A stretch of 64,000 nt of DNA from Fimbriimonadaceae bacterium (GCA_019187105.1 JABAQM010000001.1:310001-374000); one strand, 5' to 3'. Shown: positions 16,379-25,283, numbered from the stretch's first letter. Notes: generated by a model not told the origin, from the sequence alone. A program made the numbers and translations.

Positions 16379-18517
16379 CTAGTAGCGCAGAACCGTCAGG
16401 ATGCTAGAGTAATCATCCGTCCAAGTTCGGAAGCCTGCAGTCGGCGCAAGCGGACCCCAGTCGGAGTGGCCGAACAGCTTTCCAAAGTCGCGTAAATCCC
16501 TGGCCATGAGCACCCACTCGGACGAGTTCGCACCCAGCAACGACGTGTCGCTCAAGTCATGGGATCGAAGGATCGTGGTCATTCCCAATTCCTGGGCGAT
16601 ACCGGCTAGAACTGGTTTTAGATTGAGATGCCGGTTGGAAATGTGGAAGGCAAGCACCCCGCCTGGATTAAGCCGCTGCTCGTAGAGGCGGACCGCCTCA
16701 AGGGTCATCAGGTGGACCGGTACGGCGTCCGACGAATAGGCGTCCAGCACGAGCACGTCAAAGGTTTTCGGATTTCTCTGCAAAGAGAGTCGGGCGTCTC
16801 CAAGGACGTAGTTCACTTCCCCTTTGGCGGTTGGGATGTAGGTGAAGAAGACCGGGTTGTTGGCAATCAGGACGATGCCAGGGTCGATTTCAAAGAAGTC
16901 CATGGTCTGGCCCGGCTTGAGGTAGGCAGCCAGCGACCCGGCACCCATACCGACTACGCCGATGTGGGCATTTGCGGGCACTCCCCGGACCAGAAACACG
17001 TCGCCAATGGGACCCGATCGTGTGTAGTAGCTTCGAGGCTCAGGGTTACGCGATGGCGGTACAACTTGAACGCCGTGAAGGGTGGTTCCATGGAACAACC
17101 GCATGGTGGTGGGGGTGAGCACGACCTTGGCGACACCGAAGAATGAACGGTCCCGATAAACCAGGCGACCTGATTCGTTGATGAACACCCTTCCGACGAA
17201 CAGCATCCCGCAGCAAGCGAGAAAGAATCGCCAGCGATTCCGGAGGCAGAGGAGGACCGCCAGCGCCGCTGCGATGAACATCAGCCTTACGGCTGGTGCA
17301 TCCGAGGTCAGTCCGTAAACCTGTTGCGTACGAATCGCGGCGTAGAGCAGCACACCCAGCCCCAAGCCGATCCCGACGCTCCACCATTTCTCCCTTCTCG
17401 TCGTTCCGACCAAGAGGGCGGCAGCGGCCATGATGCCTGGGTATTCGTACACATCGGCAAAGAGGGTTGGCGCCACGAGGGAATTGAAGACACCGCCGAG
17501 CACGCCGCCGAACGCGATCGCCAGGAAGTACCCGGTCAGCCTAGACGTGTGCGGACGATCGGCAGCCAAGCGGCCATGTGCCTGCAACGACGTCCAGAAG
17601 AAGACGATTAGGTGAACGGCGACGACTGGCCACAACGGCTTCTTGACGTTCAGGGCAACGATCGCGATGAGGGCGATCAGCACAAAAGGAAAAGCAGCCG
17701 TCACGAGGCTATGGGGGATGAGCGGGCGCCGGGCGAAGACGATGACGAAGCTCAACAGATAGAGGCTGAGCGGCACCACCCACAAGAGGGGAACTGCGGC
17801 GAGGTCCGTCGAAATGAACGTGGTCACGCCAAGGAGGAAGCTGCTGGGCACGAAGGAGAGACCGATCCACGAGAGCACACGTGTCGTTGAGAGCGGCTCG
17901 GGAAACTCCTCCACAACGGTCTGCTCCCGGGAACGAGGGATCTTGAGCGCACAAACCGCGACCCCGACCACGAGCACGCCATAGCCGACCATCCAAAACC
18001 GGCTCTGATCATGAAGGGCAAGATTCGGTTCAATCAGAAATGGGTACGCAAGCAATCCACCGAGGCTTCCCACGTTGCTGGCCGCATAAAGGAAATAAGG
18101 GTCAGATGAGTCCTTGTGCCCCAACATGGAGAACCATCGCTGCAGGATGGGGCCATTGGTGGACACCCAAAAGAACGGCAATCCCACCGTCGCCGCCATG
18201 AGTCCGAGTTGCCACATCGTCGGATCCTCGATCGTGGGCGGCGTCGCCGCCTTCGAAATGGCGATCGGCAGGGCGGTAAAAGCGGTCAGCATGAAGACCG
18301 GGTGCAGCCATGCCTTACCGATCTTTTCAAGCCAAGGGCTGACGAAATGGGCATAGGCGTAGCCGGCAAGAAGGGCGACCTGGAAGAACAGCATTGCCGC
18401 GTTCCAAACCGCAGGTGCGCCTCCCAATAATGGAAGCACCATCTTGCCGAACATTGGCTGTACTTGGAACAGCAGCCAAGCACTTAGAAATATGGTGATC
18501 GAAAACAGCAGGATCAA
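16379..18517 (-). CDS. Fused membrane (MFS-like)/spermidine synthase-like protein
   Basis: The 712-residue protein has a long N-terminal membrane part (about 1-450, more than ten hydrophobic segments, beginning ILLFSITIFLSAWLLFQVQP) and a C-terminal cytosolic methyltransferase-fold domain of the spermidine synthase type (about 480-710). That domain has VVGMGAGSLAAYLKPG as the nucleotide site, FFEIDPGIVLIA with the acidic residue, and LVLDAYSSDAVPVHLMT. Proteins with this fusion are widespread; their substrate is not established and polyamine synthesis should not be assumed. A TTG at 18515-18517 is the likely start because a stop lies five codons upstream and no ATG intervenes. It is apparently monocistronic. 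Confidence 0.88.
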   Translation of the reverse strand: MILLFSITIFLSAWLLFQVQPMFGKMVLPLLGGAPAVWNAAMLFFQVALLAGYAYAHFVSPWLEKIGKAWLHPVFMLTAFTALPIAISKAATPPTIEDPTMWQLGLMAATVGLPFFWVSTNGPILQRWFSMLGHKDSSDPYFLYAASNVGSLGGLLAYPFLIEPNLALHDQSRFWMVGYGVLVVGVAVCALKIPRSREQTVVEEFPEPLSTTRVLSWIGLSFVPSSFLLGVTTFISTDLAAVPLLWVVPLSLYLLSFVIVFARRPLIPHSLVTAAFPFVLIALIAIVALNVKKPLWPVVAVHLIVFFWTSLQAHGRLAADRPHTSRLTGYFLAIAFGGVLGGVFNSLVAPTLFADVYEYPGIMAAAALLVGTTRREKWWSVGIGLGLGVLLYAAIRTQQVYGLTSDAPAVRLMFIAAALAVLLCLRNRWRFFLACCGMLFVGRVFINESGRLVYRDRSFFGVAKVVLTPTTMRLFHGTTLHGVQVVPPSRNPEPRSYYTRSGPIGDVFLVRGVPANAHIGVVGMGAGSLAAYLKPGQTMDFFEIDPGIVLIANNPVFFTYIPTAKGEVNYVLGDARLSLQRNPKTFDVLVLDAYSSDAVPVHLMTLEAVRLYEQRLNPGGVLAFHISNRHLNLKPVLAGIAQELGMTTILRSHDLSDTSLLGANSSEWVLMARDLRDFGKLFGHSDWGPLAPTAGFRTWTDDYSSILTVLRY

Positions 18518-18636
18518 GGCAGCCCGAATCTAAGACGAATCATGCCCGCGTATCGCCGCCGGTGCTCGGCATGACGATCCCAAATCTCTGGGACCAACGG
18601 CCTGCAGTGCCAGAACTCCCCGCGTAAAATCGCGCT

Positions 18637-19224
18637 ATGACACTGCGTTCAGTTCTTGTTTCGATATCTCTCGCCGTCACCGCAGGTGCCTTCGCCATAA
18701 ACGCTCCAAAGGTGGCCCTCTTGCCCATCCAGCACCTATCAGGCGAAAAGTGGGAGGAGCTGAAGCGCAAGCAGATTGACAAAGGGCACCAGTTCCTGGC
18801 GAGCGAATTCAAAGCCCGCGGCTTTGAAGTGGTCTCGGCAGATGCGATCAAGCAGGCCCTTGAAAACTCTGAAATCGACTTAACCGACGAAGAAAACCAC
18901 AAACGGGCCGTACTCTTCGAGCTCGGCAAGAAGCTGGACGTCGACTATATCTTCTTCGGCGTCATCACCGGAACCGACCAGAAGAAACAGGACCGGAACC
19001 TCTACCGGGACACGGAAGGCAGCTGCGATATGAAAATGTGGTTGCTGAACGTACGCGACGAGAAGGCCATTCTCTCAGCCAAGGTATTTACCGGCCGTAG
19101 CGGTGGGGCACGCCTATCGCTCGACACCAAGGGCAGTGATCGACAAGTTCAAGCCACCGCGAATGCGCTTCGCGATGGCCTGAAGGACTTTTTCGTCGAT
19201 TATCCCAAGATCGGAAAGAGCTAG
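18637..19224 (+). CDS. Secreted protein of unknown function, TolB-N/CsgG-like fold suspected
   Basis: The 195-residue product begins with a signal peptide (MTLRSVLVSISLAVTAGAFA). The mature part starts with the strand VALLPIQHL, followed by a helix, then EVVSADAIKQALENSEIDL and KLDVDYIFFGVITG. This alternation of 'VAVLPF', 'V.S...I...L' and 'G.DyiifG.I' is the pattern of periplasmic CsgG/TolB N-terminal-like domains in lipoproteins, but there is no lipobox cysteine and the match is only structural impression. The C-terminal segment ends QVQATANALRDGLKDFFVDY, a helix typical of the same fold. Its stop TAG shares a CTAG with the stop of the convergent repeat-rich gene. Confidence 0.7.
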   Translation: MTLRSVLVSISLAVTAGAFAINAPKVALLPIQHLSGEKWEELKRKQIDKGHQFLASEFKARGFEVVSADAIKQALENSEIDLTDEENHKRAVLFELGKKLDVDYIFFGVITGTDQKKQDRNLYRDTEGSCDMKMWLLNVRDEKAILSAKVFTGRSGGARLSLDTKGSDRQVQATANALRDGLKDFFVDYPKIGKS

Positions 19225-20765
19225 GGTCGTCCCCGGCTCGTCCCGAATTCGATGATTTCATAGCCGCGGCGGCCTTCTTCCAGCACGTAGGTGTGGAAGA
19301 CCGAGTTGCTGCGGCCCCACGCATCGTAATAGGTGTGGCAGGCCACGACGCGAGCGTGGTTGCGACCCGTATAGACGTCGTAGATCTCGTATCGGTGGGT
19401 CGGACTCGTCCAGATGGCGTCGGCCATCATGTCGTAATAGTCGTCGCTGTTGATCGAGTAGCGGAAGTATCCGTCAAGCAGGATGTTAACGTTGCCGCGA
19501 CGCGGGATCAGCCGCTCAAGGGCTCGGGCATCTCGGTTCTCCCAGGCGTCCTGAATATCCTCGATTGCGTTGTCGAGCTCTCGATCATATCGGTCGTATC
19601 GATCATATCGATCTCGTCGGCCCCAGTCATAGCGATCGTTGCAGGCGATCAACGTCCAATTGCCGAATCGAACCCGAACGCTCAGGACGTAACCAGGCAG
19701 GCAGCTGTAGTAGTACCAAGGCGAAGTCACGCATCGCTCATGGTAGTACGACGACTCGTAGAACGGGTAGATGAACCCACGATCGCCCCAACGCCAGTTG
19801 TCGACGTAATAGCCGCTTCGCCAGCCGTGGTTGCCAATGCGCTCGGTGTGCCGCACTTGGTCCCTGAGGTCCCGCGACAGGTAATCGCGCGGCAACGGAT
19901 CGATACTGACAGGACCTAGCTTCGTGCGCTCATTGACGATGGTGAAGCCCTGACCCTTGAAGCCATTGCCTCCCGTACGGGCAGCCGGGCGCTTGCTAAG
20001 GTTGTTGTCCTGGCCCTTGCCACCGCCATGGTCCGGAAAGCCGAGTCGGCCATTTCGATCTTGGCGCTCCTGGTTCTGGGAGCCACGGTTACCGCCTACT
20101 GATCCGCCGGATCCGCTTGAGCCGCCGCTGCCACCGGAGCCGGAACCTTTACCCTTGCCGAGCAAACCATCCTGGCCGAAGGTGAAAGACGGTGCGTTGT
20201 TTCGGTTCTCGCGATCGTTGCGAGGCGCCGTTTGCTTGCCACCATCGTGGGTCGGGAATCCAAGCTGTGAGTTTCGGTCATTGGGGCGATTGAGGCCGGG
20301 CCGACTGCGGTCGTCCCGTCGAGCATCGTTCTGACTCTGCCCGCCACCACGACCAAAAGTGACCGATGGGCGCTCTCGCTGCCCGTTCGCGCGGTTGAGG
20401 CTCGGTCGATCGCGATCGTCGCGTCGGACATCGTTCTGGCTCTGGCCATCGCCGCGACCGAACGTAATGGAAGGTCGTTCTCGCTGCTGGGTTGGCCGGC
20501 CCGTCTCCAGGCGCGGCGCCGGGTTACGGCCAAGTGAAGGCGTCGGCTGCCGGCTGGTGTCCGTTCTCGGCGTTCGCTGACGATTGCCGCCGTCGGGAAC
20601 ACCACGAACGCTTGGTGCATTCCGGGTACCGCCCGATTGTCGGCTTTGGCTGGGACTCGATCGTTTGGATGCCGATTCCCTTCCCTTATTGATGAGGCCG
20701 TCCTGGCCAATGACAAGCGAAGTCGCTGCCAGGGCGGCGATACCCAAAATGAGTCGTGCGTTCAT
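19221..20765 (-). CDS. Secreted low-complexity Arg/Gly/Asn-rich repeat protein
   Basis: The 514-residue product has a signal peptide (MNARLILGIAALAATSLVIG), then a disordered, Arg/Asp/Asn/Gly-rich region up to about residue 285. It contains two adjacent 35-residue repeats (95-129 and 130-164) built on RERPS(I/V)TFGRG, two copies of LGFP.H.GGK (168-177 and 241-250), a Gly/Ser run (206-224), and QDGL(I/L) motifs. The C-terminal part (about 300-510) is compact, Tyr- and Trp-rich, with a repeated RYDRYDRY stretch and a final domain that looks like a SnoaL/NTF2-type fold (LERLIPRRGNVNILLDG to YEIIEFG). The family is not recognised. Disorder plus a compact tail suggests a surface or envelope protein. 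Confidence 0.75.
   Translation of the reverse strand: MNARLILGIAALAATSLVIGQDGLINKGRESASKRSSPSQSRQSGGTRNAPSVRGVPDGGNRQRTPRTDTSRQPTPSLGRNPAPRLETGRPTQQRERPSITFGRGDGQSQNDVRRDDRDRPSLNRANGQRERPSVTFGRGGGQSQNDARRDDRSRPGLNRPNDRNSQLGFPTHDGGKQTAPRNDRENRNNAPSFTFGQDGLLGKGKGSGSGGSGGSSGSGGSVGGNRGSQNQERQDRNGRLGFPDHGGGKGQDNNLSKRPAARTGGNGFKGQGFTIVNERTKLGPVSIDPLPRDYLSRDLRDQVRHTERIGNHGWRSGYYVDNWRWGDRGFIYPFYESSYYHERCVTSPWYYYSCLPGYVLSVRVRFGNWTLIACNDRYDWGRRDRYDRYDRYDRELDNAIEDIQDAWENRDARALERLIPRRGNVNILLDGYFRYSINSDDYYDMMADAIWTSPTHRYEIYDVYTGRNHARVVACHTYYDAWGRSNSVFHTYVLEEGRRGYEIIEFGTSRGRP
20274..20483 (-). repeat. Two tandem 105-bp coding repeats
   Basis: Codons 95-129 and 130-164 of the low-complexity secreted protein encode near-identical 35-residue units; for example GQSQND(V/A)RRDDR(D/S)RP is shared. 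The repeat keeps the frame, so copy number could vary between strains without breaking the gene. Confidence 0.8.
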
Positions 20766-20822
20766 GCTGTTTCCTACCGGTCAGACGAATATCGAAAGTT
20801 GCACGTTTCGGCCTCTGTCACA

Positions 20823-21428
20823 ATGATCGCCATGCGGGGCCTGTGGAGGTGGGACCAGGATGGCTTCCGCGCCATTCACGAGGGACTCCGGGAGCCTTGG
20901 CTGGACCCGATAGTACGGGCGATAACGATCACCGGGCTTGGACATGTACAGGCTCTGGTGCTACTCGGCAGCCTGATCGTTTTCCGTGCTCATCGTAAAG
21001 CAATCTGGTTTGCCGGCGTGAGTGGCATCCTGGCAGGCATTTTGCGAGCACTGCTCGTACGGCCAATGGATCGACAGCGACCCAGCAACTTCGAGTTTGC
21101 ACGACCGATGGAAGACGTGTTTGGCAATTCGTCCTTCCCCAGCGGCCATGCCACCGGCAGTTTTGCGATCGCCACGGCCTTGTGCCTGGCCTTGCGAGGC
21201 ACCCGCCATGCCTGGGTTGGTTACGCCGCCATCTTTTGGGCCTCCCTTGTGGCGTTTTCACGGGTGTACGTAGGGGTTCACTTCATCACCGACGTGATCG
21301 CCGGCGCTTGCCTTGGCGCGCTTTCCGCCGGGCTCGTTCATATTGCTCTTGCCGATCGCATCCTTGGGCGGGCCACCGGAGACCCGGCCGCAGACGCGGA
21401 GCGTTCGTCCGGTTCTCCTGGTTCTTAG
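20823..21428 (+). CDS. PAP2-family membrane phosphatase
   Basis: The 201-residue protein has about five hydrophobic segments and the three PAP2 motifs: RALLVRPMDRQRP (K/R-x6-RP, residues about 78-90), SSFPSGHATGSFA with the PSGH histidine, and SRVYVGVHFITDV (SR-x5-H-x3-D). Members dephosphorylate lipid phosphates such as undecaprenyl pyrophosphate or phosphatidic acid at the outer face of the membrane. The ATG at 20823 and an ATG three codons on are both possible; the open frame upstream overlaps the divergent repeat-protein gene and is not family-like. It is followed 15 bp later by the DUF1697 gene. Confidence 0.88.
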   Translation: MIAMRGLWRWDQDGFRAIHEGLREPWLDPIVRAITITGLGHVQALVLLGSLIVFRAHRKAIWFAGVSGILAGILRALLVRPMDRQRPSNFEFARPMEDVFGNSSFPSGHATGSFAIATALCLALRGTRHAWVGYAAIFWASLVAFSRVYVGVHFITDVIAGACLGALSAGLVHIALADRILGRATGDPAADAERSSGSPGS

Positions 21429-21443
21429 GGACATACTGGCTCC

Positions 21444-21977
21444 GTGCGGACCTACGTCGGACTCATTCGCGGCATCAATGTCGGTGGTGCGAAGAAGGTG
21501 GACATGAGTGACCTTCGGGCGATGCTGGGAACGTTGGGCCTTCGCGAGCCGAAAACGATACTCCAGAGTGGCAACTTCGTTTTTTCAGCCGAGGCCGAAT
21601 CCGACTGGGAACCCGCTATCGAGGAAGCGTTGGAGCACCGGCTTTCGGTCAGAACCGACGTTTTTGTCCGGTCTGCTCTGACGTGGAGCAAGCTCATTGC
21701 GGAAAATCCCCATTACGACATGGCGCAGACCGATCCAAGCCATCTCCTTGCCATCGTCTTTAAGGCATTGCCTTCCCAACAAGAGCTTGAACAGGCCACT
21801 GACGGCTATCGGGGTCCCGAGACGATCATTCTGGGTTCAGAAGCGCTCTACGCCGCGTTCCCAGCAGGGATCGGCGCCTCCCACCTGTCTGCTTGGCCAG
21901 GGTGGAAGAAACTGAATGCTCATAGCACCGCCAGGAACTGGAACACAGTACTCAAGCTGGGCGACCTCTCTCGGTAA
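21444..21977 (+). CDS. DUF1697 family protein
   Basis: The 177-residue product opens with the family hallmark YVGLIRGINVGGAKKVDM, then LRAMLGTLGLREPKTILQSGN and a C-terminal LTARNWNTV-type motif (here STARNWNTVLKLGDL). DUF1697 proteins are small cytosolic proteins of unknown function, frequent in soil bacteria. The start is GTG at 21444. It lies close behind the PAP2 gene in the same direction and the two may be co-transcribed. Confidence 0.93.
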   Translation: MRTYVGLIRGINVGGAKKVDMSDLRAMLGTLGLREPKTILQSGNFVFSAEAESDWEPAIEEALEHRLSVRTDVFVRSALTWSKLIAENPHYDMAQTDPSHLLAIVFKALPSQQELEQATDGYRGPETIILGSEALYAAFPAGIGASHLSAWPGWKKLNAHSTARNWNTVLKLGDLSR

Positions 21978-22005
21978 ACGTCGCTTCGATAGGGCGGGGT
22001 TTGCT

Positions 22006-22503
22006 TTAGGCAGCCTTGGACTCGAACCCGGCATATTGTCTGTTCGCACCGGTGAGGCTAATCCGAACAACGAGCTCTCCGTACCCTGTATCGAGATGAA
22101 GGCTGATGGCGGGAATGTCCAGGGTGCTGATGTTAACCTTAGTACCCCGGACAATGGTTGGCGGGGTGATATCGCAGACGAGCCCCGTTTCACTAAGGAC
22201 AGTCATGGCGTTACCCGTTATCATGTTGCCCAGTTCGGCGATCGCACTGCAAACAAAGGAATCGTAGAGTGTGAGCTTCATTCCCGCCATCTGCGACGCC
22301 AGCTGGCAGGCCGTCGATTCCCGCATGCCGAAGATGACGATGCCTTGGAGATTGCCGGTCACCCCAAAGGCGACATTGACCTGGTGGGTCGTGGAAGACG
22401 ACGGTTCGGCGGTCAAGGACTGTTTCGTCGGCTCAGAACCCAGAACCGAGCCCAAAACGGAGAGTGAGGCGGTTAAGAACGGGTTGACGTGAGCGACATT
22501 CAT
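22006..22503 (-). CDS. cheX: CheX-like chemotaxis phosphatase
   Basis: The 165-residue protein matches the CheC/CheX/FliY group: an N-terminal strand-helix ending VNPFLTASLSVLGSVLG, the strand HQVNVAFGVTGNLQGIVIFGM, and the active-site helix SAIAELGNMITGNAM carrying E-x2-N (Glu and Asn position water to hydrolyse CheY-P). A single such helix, not two as in CheC, points to CheX. Its ATG overlaps the stop of the adjacent cheY (ATGA), so the pair are made together: a response regulator and its phosphatase. It is separated from the main chemotaxis operon by three genes. Confidence 0.87.
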   Translation of the reverse strand: MNVAHVNPFLTASLSVLGSVLGSEPTKQSLTAEPSSSTTHQVNVAFGVTGNLQGIVIFGMRESTACQLASQMAGMKLTLYDSFVCSAIAELGNMITGNAMTVLSETGLVCDITPPTIVRGTKVNISTLDIPAISLHLDTGYGELVVRISLTGANRQYAGFESKAA

Positions 22504-22874
22504 GCTGCTCTGTCTCCGAGCGCCTTCTGCACGCCTTCCAATACCCGCTCGTTCTGGAATGGTTTAACAATGAAGTCAACGGCTCCGGCCCTAACGGCAT
22601 CAAGGATCATATTCTGCTGACCCATCGCTGAGCACATGATCACCTTTGCACTTGGATCCAGTTCCCTGATTTCCTTTAGAGCCGAAATGCCATCCTTGAT
22701 GGGCATCGTGATATCCATCAGGACCAGGGCAGGCTTCTCTTGACGGTACAGATCGACTGCTTCCTGGCCATTGCTCGCTTCTATTACATCATGAAAGCCA
22801 TTTGAAGTCAGAAAGTTCTTCAGAACTGCCCTCGTGAAAATCGTGTCGTCTGTAATCAATATCCGCGGCTTCAT
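22500..22874 (-). CDS. cheY: CheY-type single-domain response regulator
   Basis: The 124-residue receiver domain has the acidic pair DD (residues 9-10), the phospho-acceptor Asp54 in LVLMDITMP, the Ser in IMCSAMG and the invariant Lys in IVKPF. There is no output domain, so it acts by protein contact, for example at a motor or pilus. It is coupled by a 4-bp overlap to cheX. A 166-bp non-coding stretch separates its start from the divergent LuxR-type gene and should hold both promoters. Confidence 0.93.
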   Translation of the reverse strand: MKPRILITDDTIFTRAVLKNFLTSNGFHDVIEASNGQEAVDLYRQEKPALVLMDITMPIKDGISALKEIRELDPSAKVIMCSAMGQQNMILDAVRAGAVDFIVKPFQNERVLEGVQKALGDRAA

Positions 22875-23040
22875 CTCTAATCCGGCCCCACGTGCTGGCT
22901 ACTGGTTCATTATCGCGGCAACGAACCTTTCCCCAACTACTCGAAAGCAAGTAGCTATGAAGTACGTTGGATTTTTCCCGCGGGAACTTTAGGTGAAAAT
23001 TGCGAGCTTTATAGCCTGAACCCTGAAGCACAGTCTAAGG

Positions 23041-23781
23041 TTGGCCGATATTTATGCTGATAGGGAGGCTGGCCTCTCGCGCAGAGTCCCCAGAAGCGAT
23101 TACACAAGCCTCCATGAGTCCACGATGCATAAGGTTCAAGCGCTGACGGACAGCAAACTGCTGTCGGCAATCACCCCGCGCGAGGAGCAACTCCTCATCC
23201 TCGCGAGCGAAGGCCACTGCGACGCCAGCATCGCAAAGGCCCTGGGGATCAGCCGCGGAACCGTGCTCTCTCTTTGGGCTCGCCTGCGAGCAAAACTGGG
23301 ACAACAAACTCGGGTACCCGCGATCGCCGGAATGATATCCGCTGTCTCTCGACTGGTGGAACAATACGAGTCGGCCCTTGGGGAGAGCCTGGACTCGCCC
23401 GATGTGGGATTTGTGCTGACGAGTCGACACGGAATCGTCCTCGCTGGAAATGCGTTTTCCCTTGGAGCAATGGGATGCCGGTTGGGTCACCTGCTGGAAG
23501 ATGCGCTCGATCCTGGAAGTTGGCCGGACGCCGGCCACTTTTGCAAGGGGCGTGACCGGGAAAGCCTGCTAGTTTGGCCGGTTAGCTTGCGCAACGACCT
23601 TCGTTCAAAGAAGTGGCAGTACAGCGCCTTTGTGTTGCTCTTGGAGGACCCTTTTATTGGAAAGACGATGGCTATCCGGTTCCGTCTGGAGCCAGCAAGT
23701 TGCCTCGCTTCGTCAAGACCCGCATCACTAAGTACGCCGGGACATTCCAGGTTGCCTGAAATTCTTCAGCAAAGTACTTGA
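23041..23781 (+). CDS. LuxR-type HTH regulator with C-terminal sensor-like region
   Basis: The 246-residue frame holds a GerE/LuxR helix-turn-helix near its N terminus (about 43-90: ITPREEQLLILASEGHCD then IAKALGISRGTVLSLWARLR), with the usual TPRE start and a GISxGTV recognition turn. The rest (about 110-240) has a PAS-like strand pattern (VGFVLTSRHGIVLAGNAF). An N-terminal HTH with a C-terminal sensor is the reverse of classical LuxR order. The start is uncertain: TTG 23041 has no spaced ribosome site, and ATG 23125 (residue 29) also lacks one. It is divergent from cheY-cheX and upstream of the globin-like gene, suggesting a role in this chemotaxis region. Confidence 0.75.
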   Translation: MADIYADREAGLSRRVPRSDYTSLHESTMHKVQALTDSKLLSAITPREEQLLILASEGHCDASIAKALGISRGTVLSLWARLRAKLGQQTRVPAIAGMISAVSRLVEQYESALGESLDSPDVGFVLTSRHGIVLAGNAFSLGAMGCRLGHLLEDALDPGSWPDAGHFCKGRDRESLLVWPVSLRNDLRSKKWQYSAFVLLLEDPFIGKTMAIRFRLEPASCLASSRPASLSTPGHSRLPEILQQST

Positions 23782-23811
23782 AACCCATGGCTTTAGCCAT
23801 AACGAACAACC

Positions 23812-24258
23812 ATGCCAAATCTATTAACTACGATCGGCGGCGAAAACACGGTACGAGCAGCGGTCGAAGCCTATTTCGACGCGGTCGAGCTCGATTCCAG
23901 CCTAACTGCTGCATACGGAAATGCGAACTTGCAGATTCTGCGAGAGCGCTATGCAGACGCGATCATGACCCTGTTGGTGACCAATCCGATACTGGTCAAC
24001 CAAGTTGCCTGCGCACCGGAGAATCGTGTAACGATCTCTCCGTCCATTGAGCCCAAGCAGTACGATGATGCGGTTTCCTTGCTGACCCAGGCCTTTTCGC
24101 AATTGGGAGTCAAGGGCGAAGCTCTTGGCGAACTTCATTTGAGGCTGCAACTTCTGCAAACGATGGTGGCCGGTAATCAATTCGGCGTCCAGGCGGTCGT
24201 CGTCCCTGCCGGCAGGTCGCATTCGGCGCGGGAGCGTGCGGGGCGTCAGCCACGCTAG
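23812..24258 (+). CDS. Truncated-haemoglobin-like protein lacking the proximal histidine
   Basis: The 148-residue product begins LLTTIGGENTVRAAVEAYFDAVELD, the B-helix start of group-1 truncated globins, followed by RERYADAIMTLL (E-helix region) and a C-terminal YDDAVSLLTQAFSQLGVKGEALGELHLRL that matches the G and H helices. The segment where the proximal haem histidine should sit reads ISPSIEPKQYDDAV and has no His, so it probably binds no haem in the usual way. The last 20 residues are basic and unlike globins. It may be a globin-fold sensor protein. The stop shares CTAG with the stop of the convergent cheB. The globin assignment is by pattern and moderately sure. Confidence 0.6.
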   Translation: MPNLLTTIGGENTVRAAVEAYFDAVELDSSLTAAYGNANLQILRERYADAIMTLLVTNPILVNQVACAPENRVTISPSIEPKQYDDAVSLLTQAFSQLGVKGEALGELHLRLQLLQTMVAGNQFGVQAVVVPAGRSHSARERAGRQPR

Positions 24259-25283
24259 GCAACGAGACGCTGGGCGATCTTTGGTAGAGGAAGGATATCG
24301 TCGACGCCGCCGGTTGCAATCGCCTCCTTCGGCATCCCGAAAACGACGCAGGTAGCCTCGTCTTGGGCGATGGTATGGGCGCCGGCATCATGCATCGCCT
24401 TGATTCCGGTCGCCCCGTCGGAGCCCATCCCCGTCAGGATTAGCCCGGTTGCGTTGTGTCGCATTTGCTCGGCGCACGAAAGGAACAACACGTCGACAGA
24501 AGGCTTGTGGAGACTTACTGGCTCCGAATCGTATACGCGGACGCTTGCCTGGGCTCCTGATCGCACCACGGCCATGTGAAATCCACCCGGGGCAAGCAGC
24601 GCTTGGCCCGGGATGATTCGATCACCATCCTGAGCCTCCCTTACATGCATGGGGCAATGGGCATCCAGCCTGGCTGCATAAGAGGTGGTGAACCCGGGTG
24701 GCATGTGCTGAACGATCACGATGCCGGGGGAGTCGGCCGGCAGCTGCATGAGGATGTCTTTGATCGCCTCGGTACCGCCGGTTGAGGCCCCAATCGCGAT
24801 GATTCTATGGGTCAGCTTGATGCTGGATGCGAGCTTGACCGTTTCGGTCGGTCGCTGAGCCTTGGCAGTGACCTTTGCCAGCGCTGCCGCGCGCACCTTG
24901 GACCGGATGTCGGTGGCGGCATTCTGAATGCCATTGAGCGTATCAAACGTCGGTTTTGGGACGAAATCGACGGCACCAAGCTCAAGCGCGTTAAGCGTTA
25001 CCTCACAGCCAGCCTGGGTGAGCGAGCTAACCATCACAACCGGCATGGGATGGCCCCGCATGAGCTTCTCCAGGAAGGTGATCCCGTCCATTTTCGGCAT
25101 CTCGACGTCCAACGTCAGGACGTCGGGCTCGAGATCCTTGATCTTCTGTCGAGCGATAACCGGATCGGGTGCGGTGGCGATAACCTCGATGTGGGAGTCG
25201 GAGTTCAGGATCTGGGTTAGCAAACTCCGCATAGCTGCGCTGTCGTCGATGACCATCACCCGTATCTTCTTTCCCACTGCCAT
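24255..25283 (-). CDS. cheB: Chemotaxis response regulator/protein-glutamate methylesterase CheB
   Basis: The 342-residue protein has an N-terminal receiver (Asp59 in LTLDVEMPKMDG, VKP-type lysine as FVPKP) and a C-terminal methylesterase with the catalytic triad motifs IGASTGGTEAI (Ser), VQHMPPGFT (His) and GMGSDGATG (Asp). It removes methyl groups from, and deamidates, chemoreceptors; the receiver inhibits it until phosphorylated by CheA. ATG 25283 follows AAGGA and gives the standard N-terminus; the longer frame to 25367 runs back over cheD. It is the last gene of the chemotaxis operon, 7 bp after cheD. Confidence 0.96.
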   Translation of the reverse strand: MAVGKKIRVMVIDDSAAMRSLLTQILNSDSHIEVIATAPDPVIARQKIKDLEPDVLTLDVEMPKMDGITFLEKLMRGHPMPVVMVSSLTQAGCEVTLNALELGAVDFVPKPTFDTLNGIQNAATDIRSKVRAAALAKVTAKAQRPTETVKLASSIKLTHRIIAIGASTGGTEAIKDILMQLPADSPGIVIVQHMPPGFTTSYAARLDAHCPMHVREAQDGDRIIPGQALLAPGGFHMAVVRSGAQASVRVYDSEPVSLHKPSVDVLFLSCAEQMRHNATGLILTGMGSDGATGIKAMHDAGAHTIAQDEATCVVFGMPKEAIATGGVDDILPLPKIAQRLVA

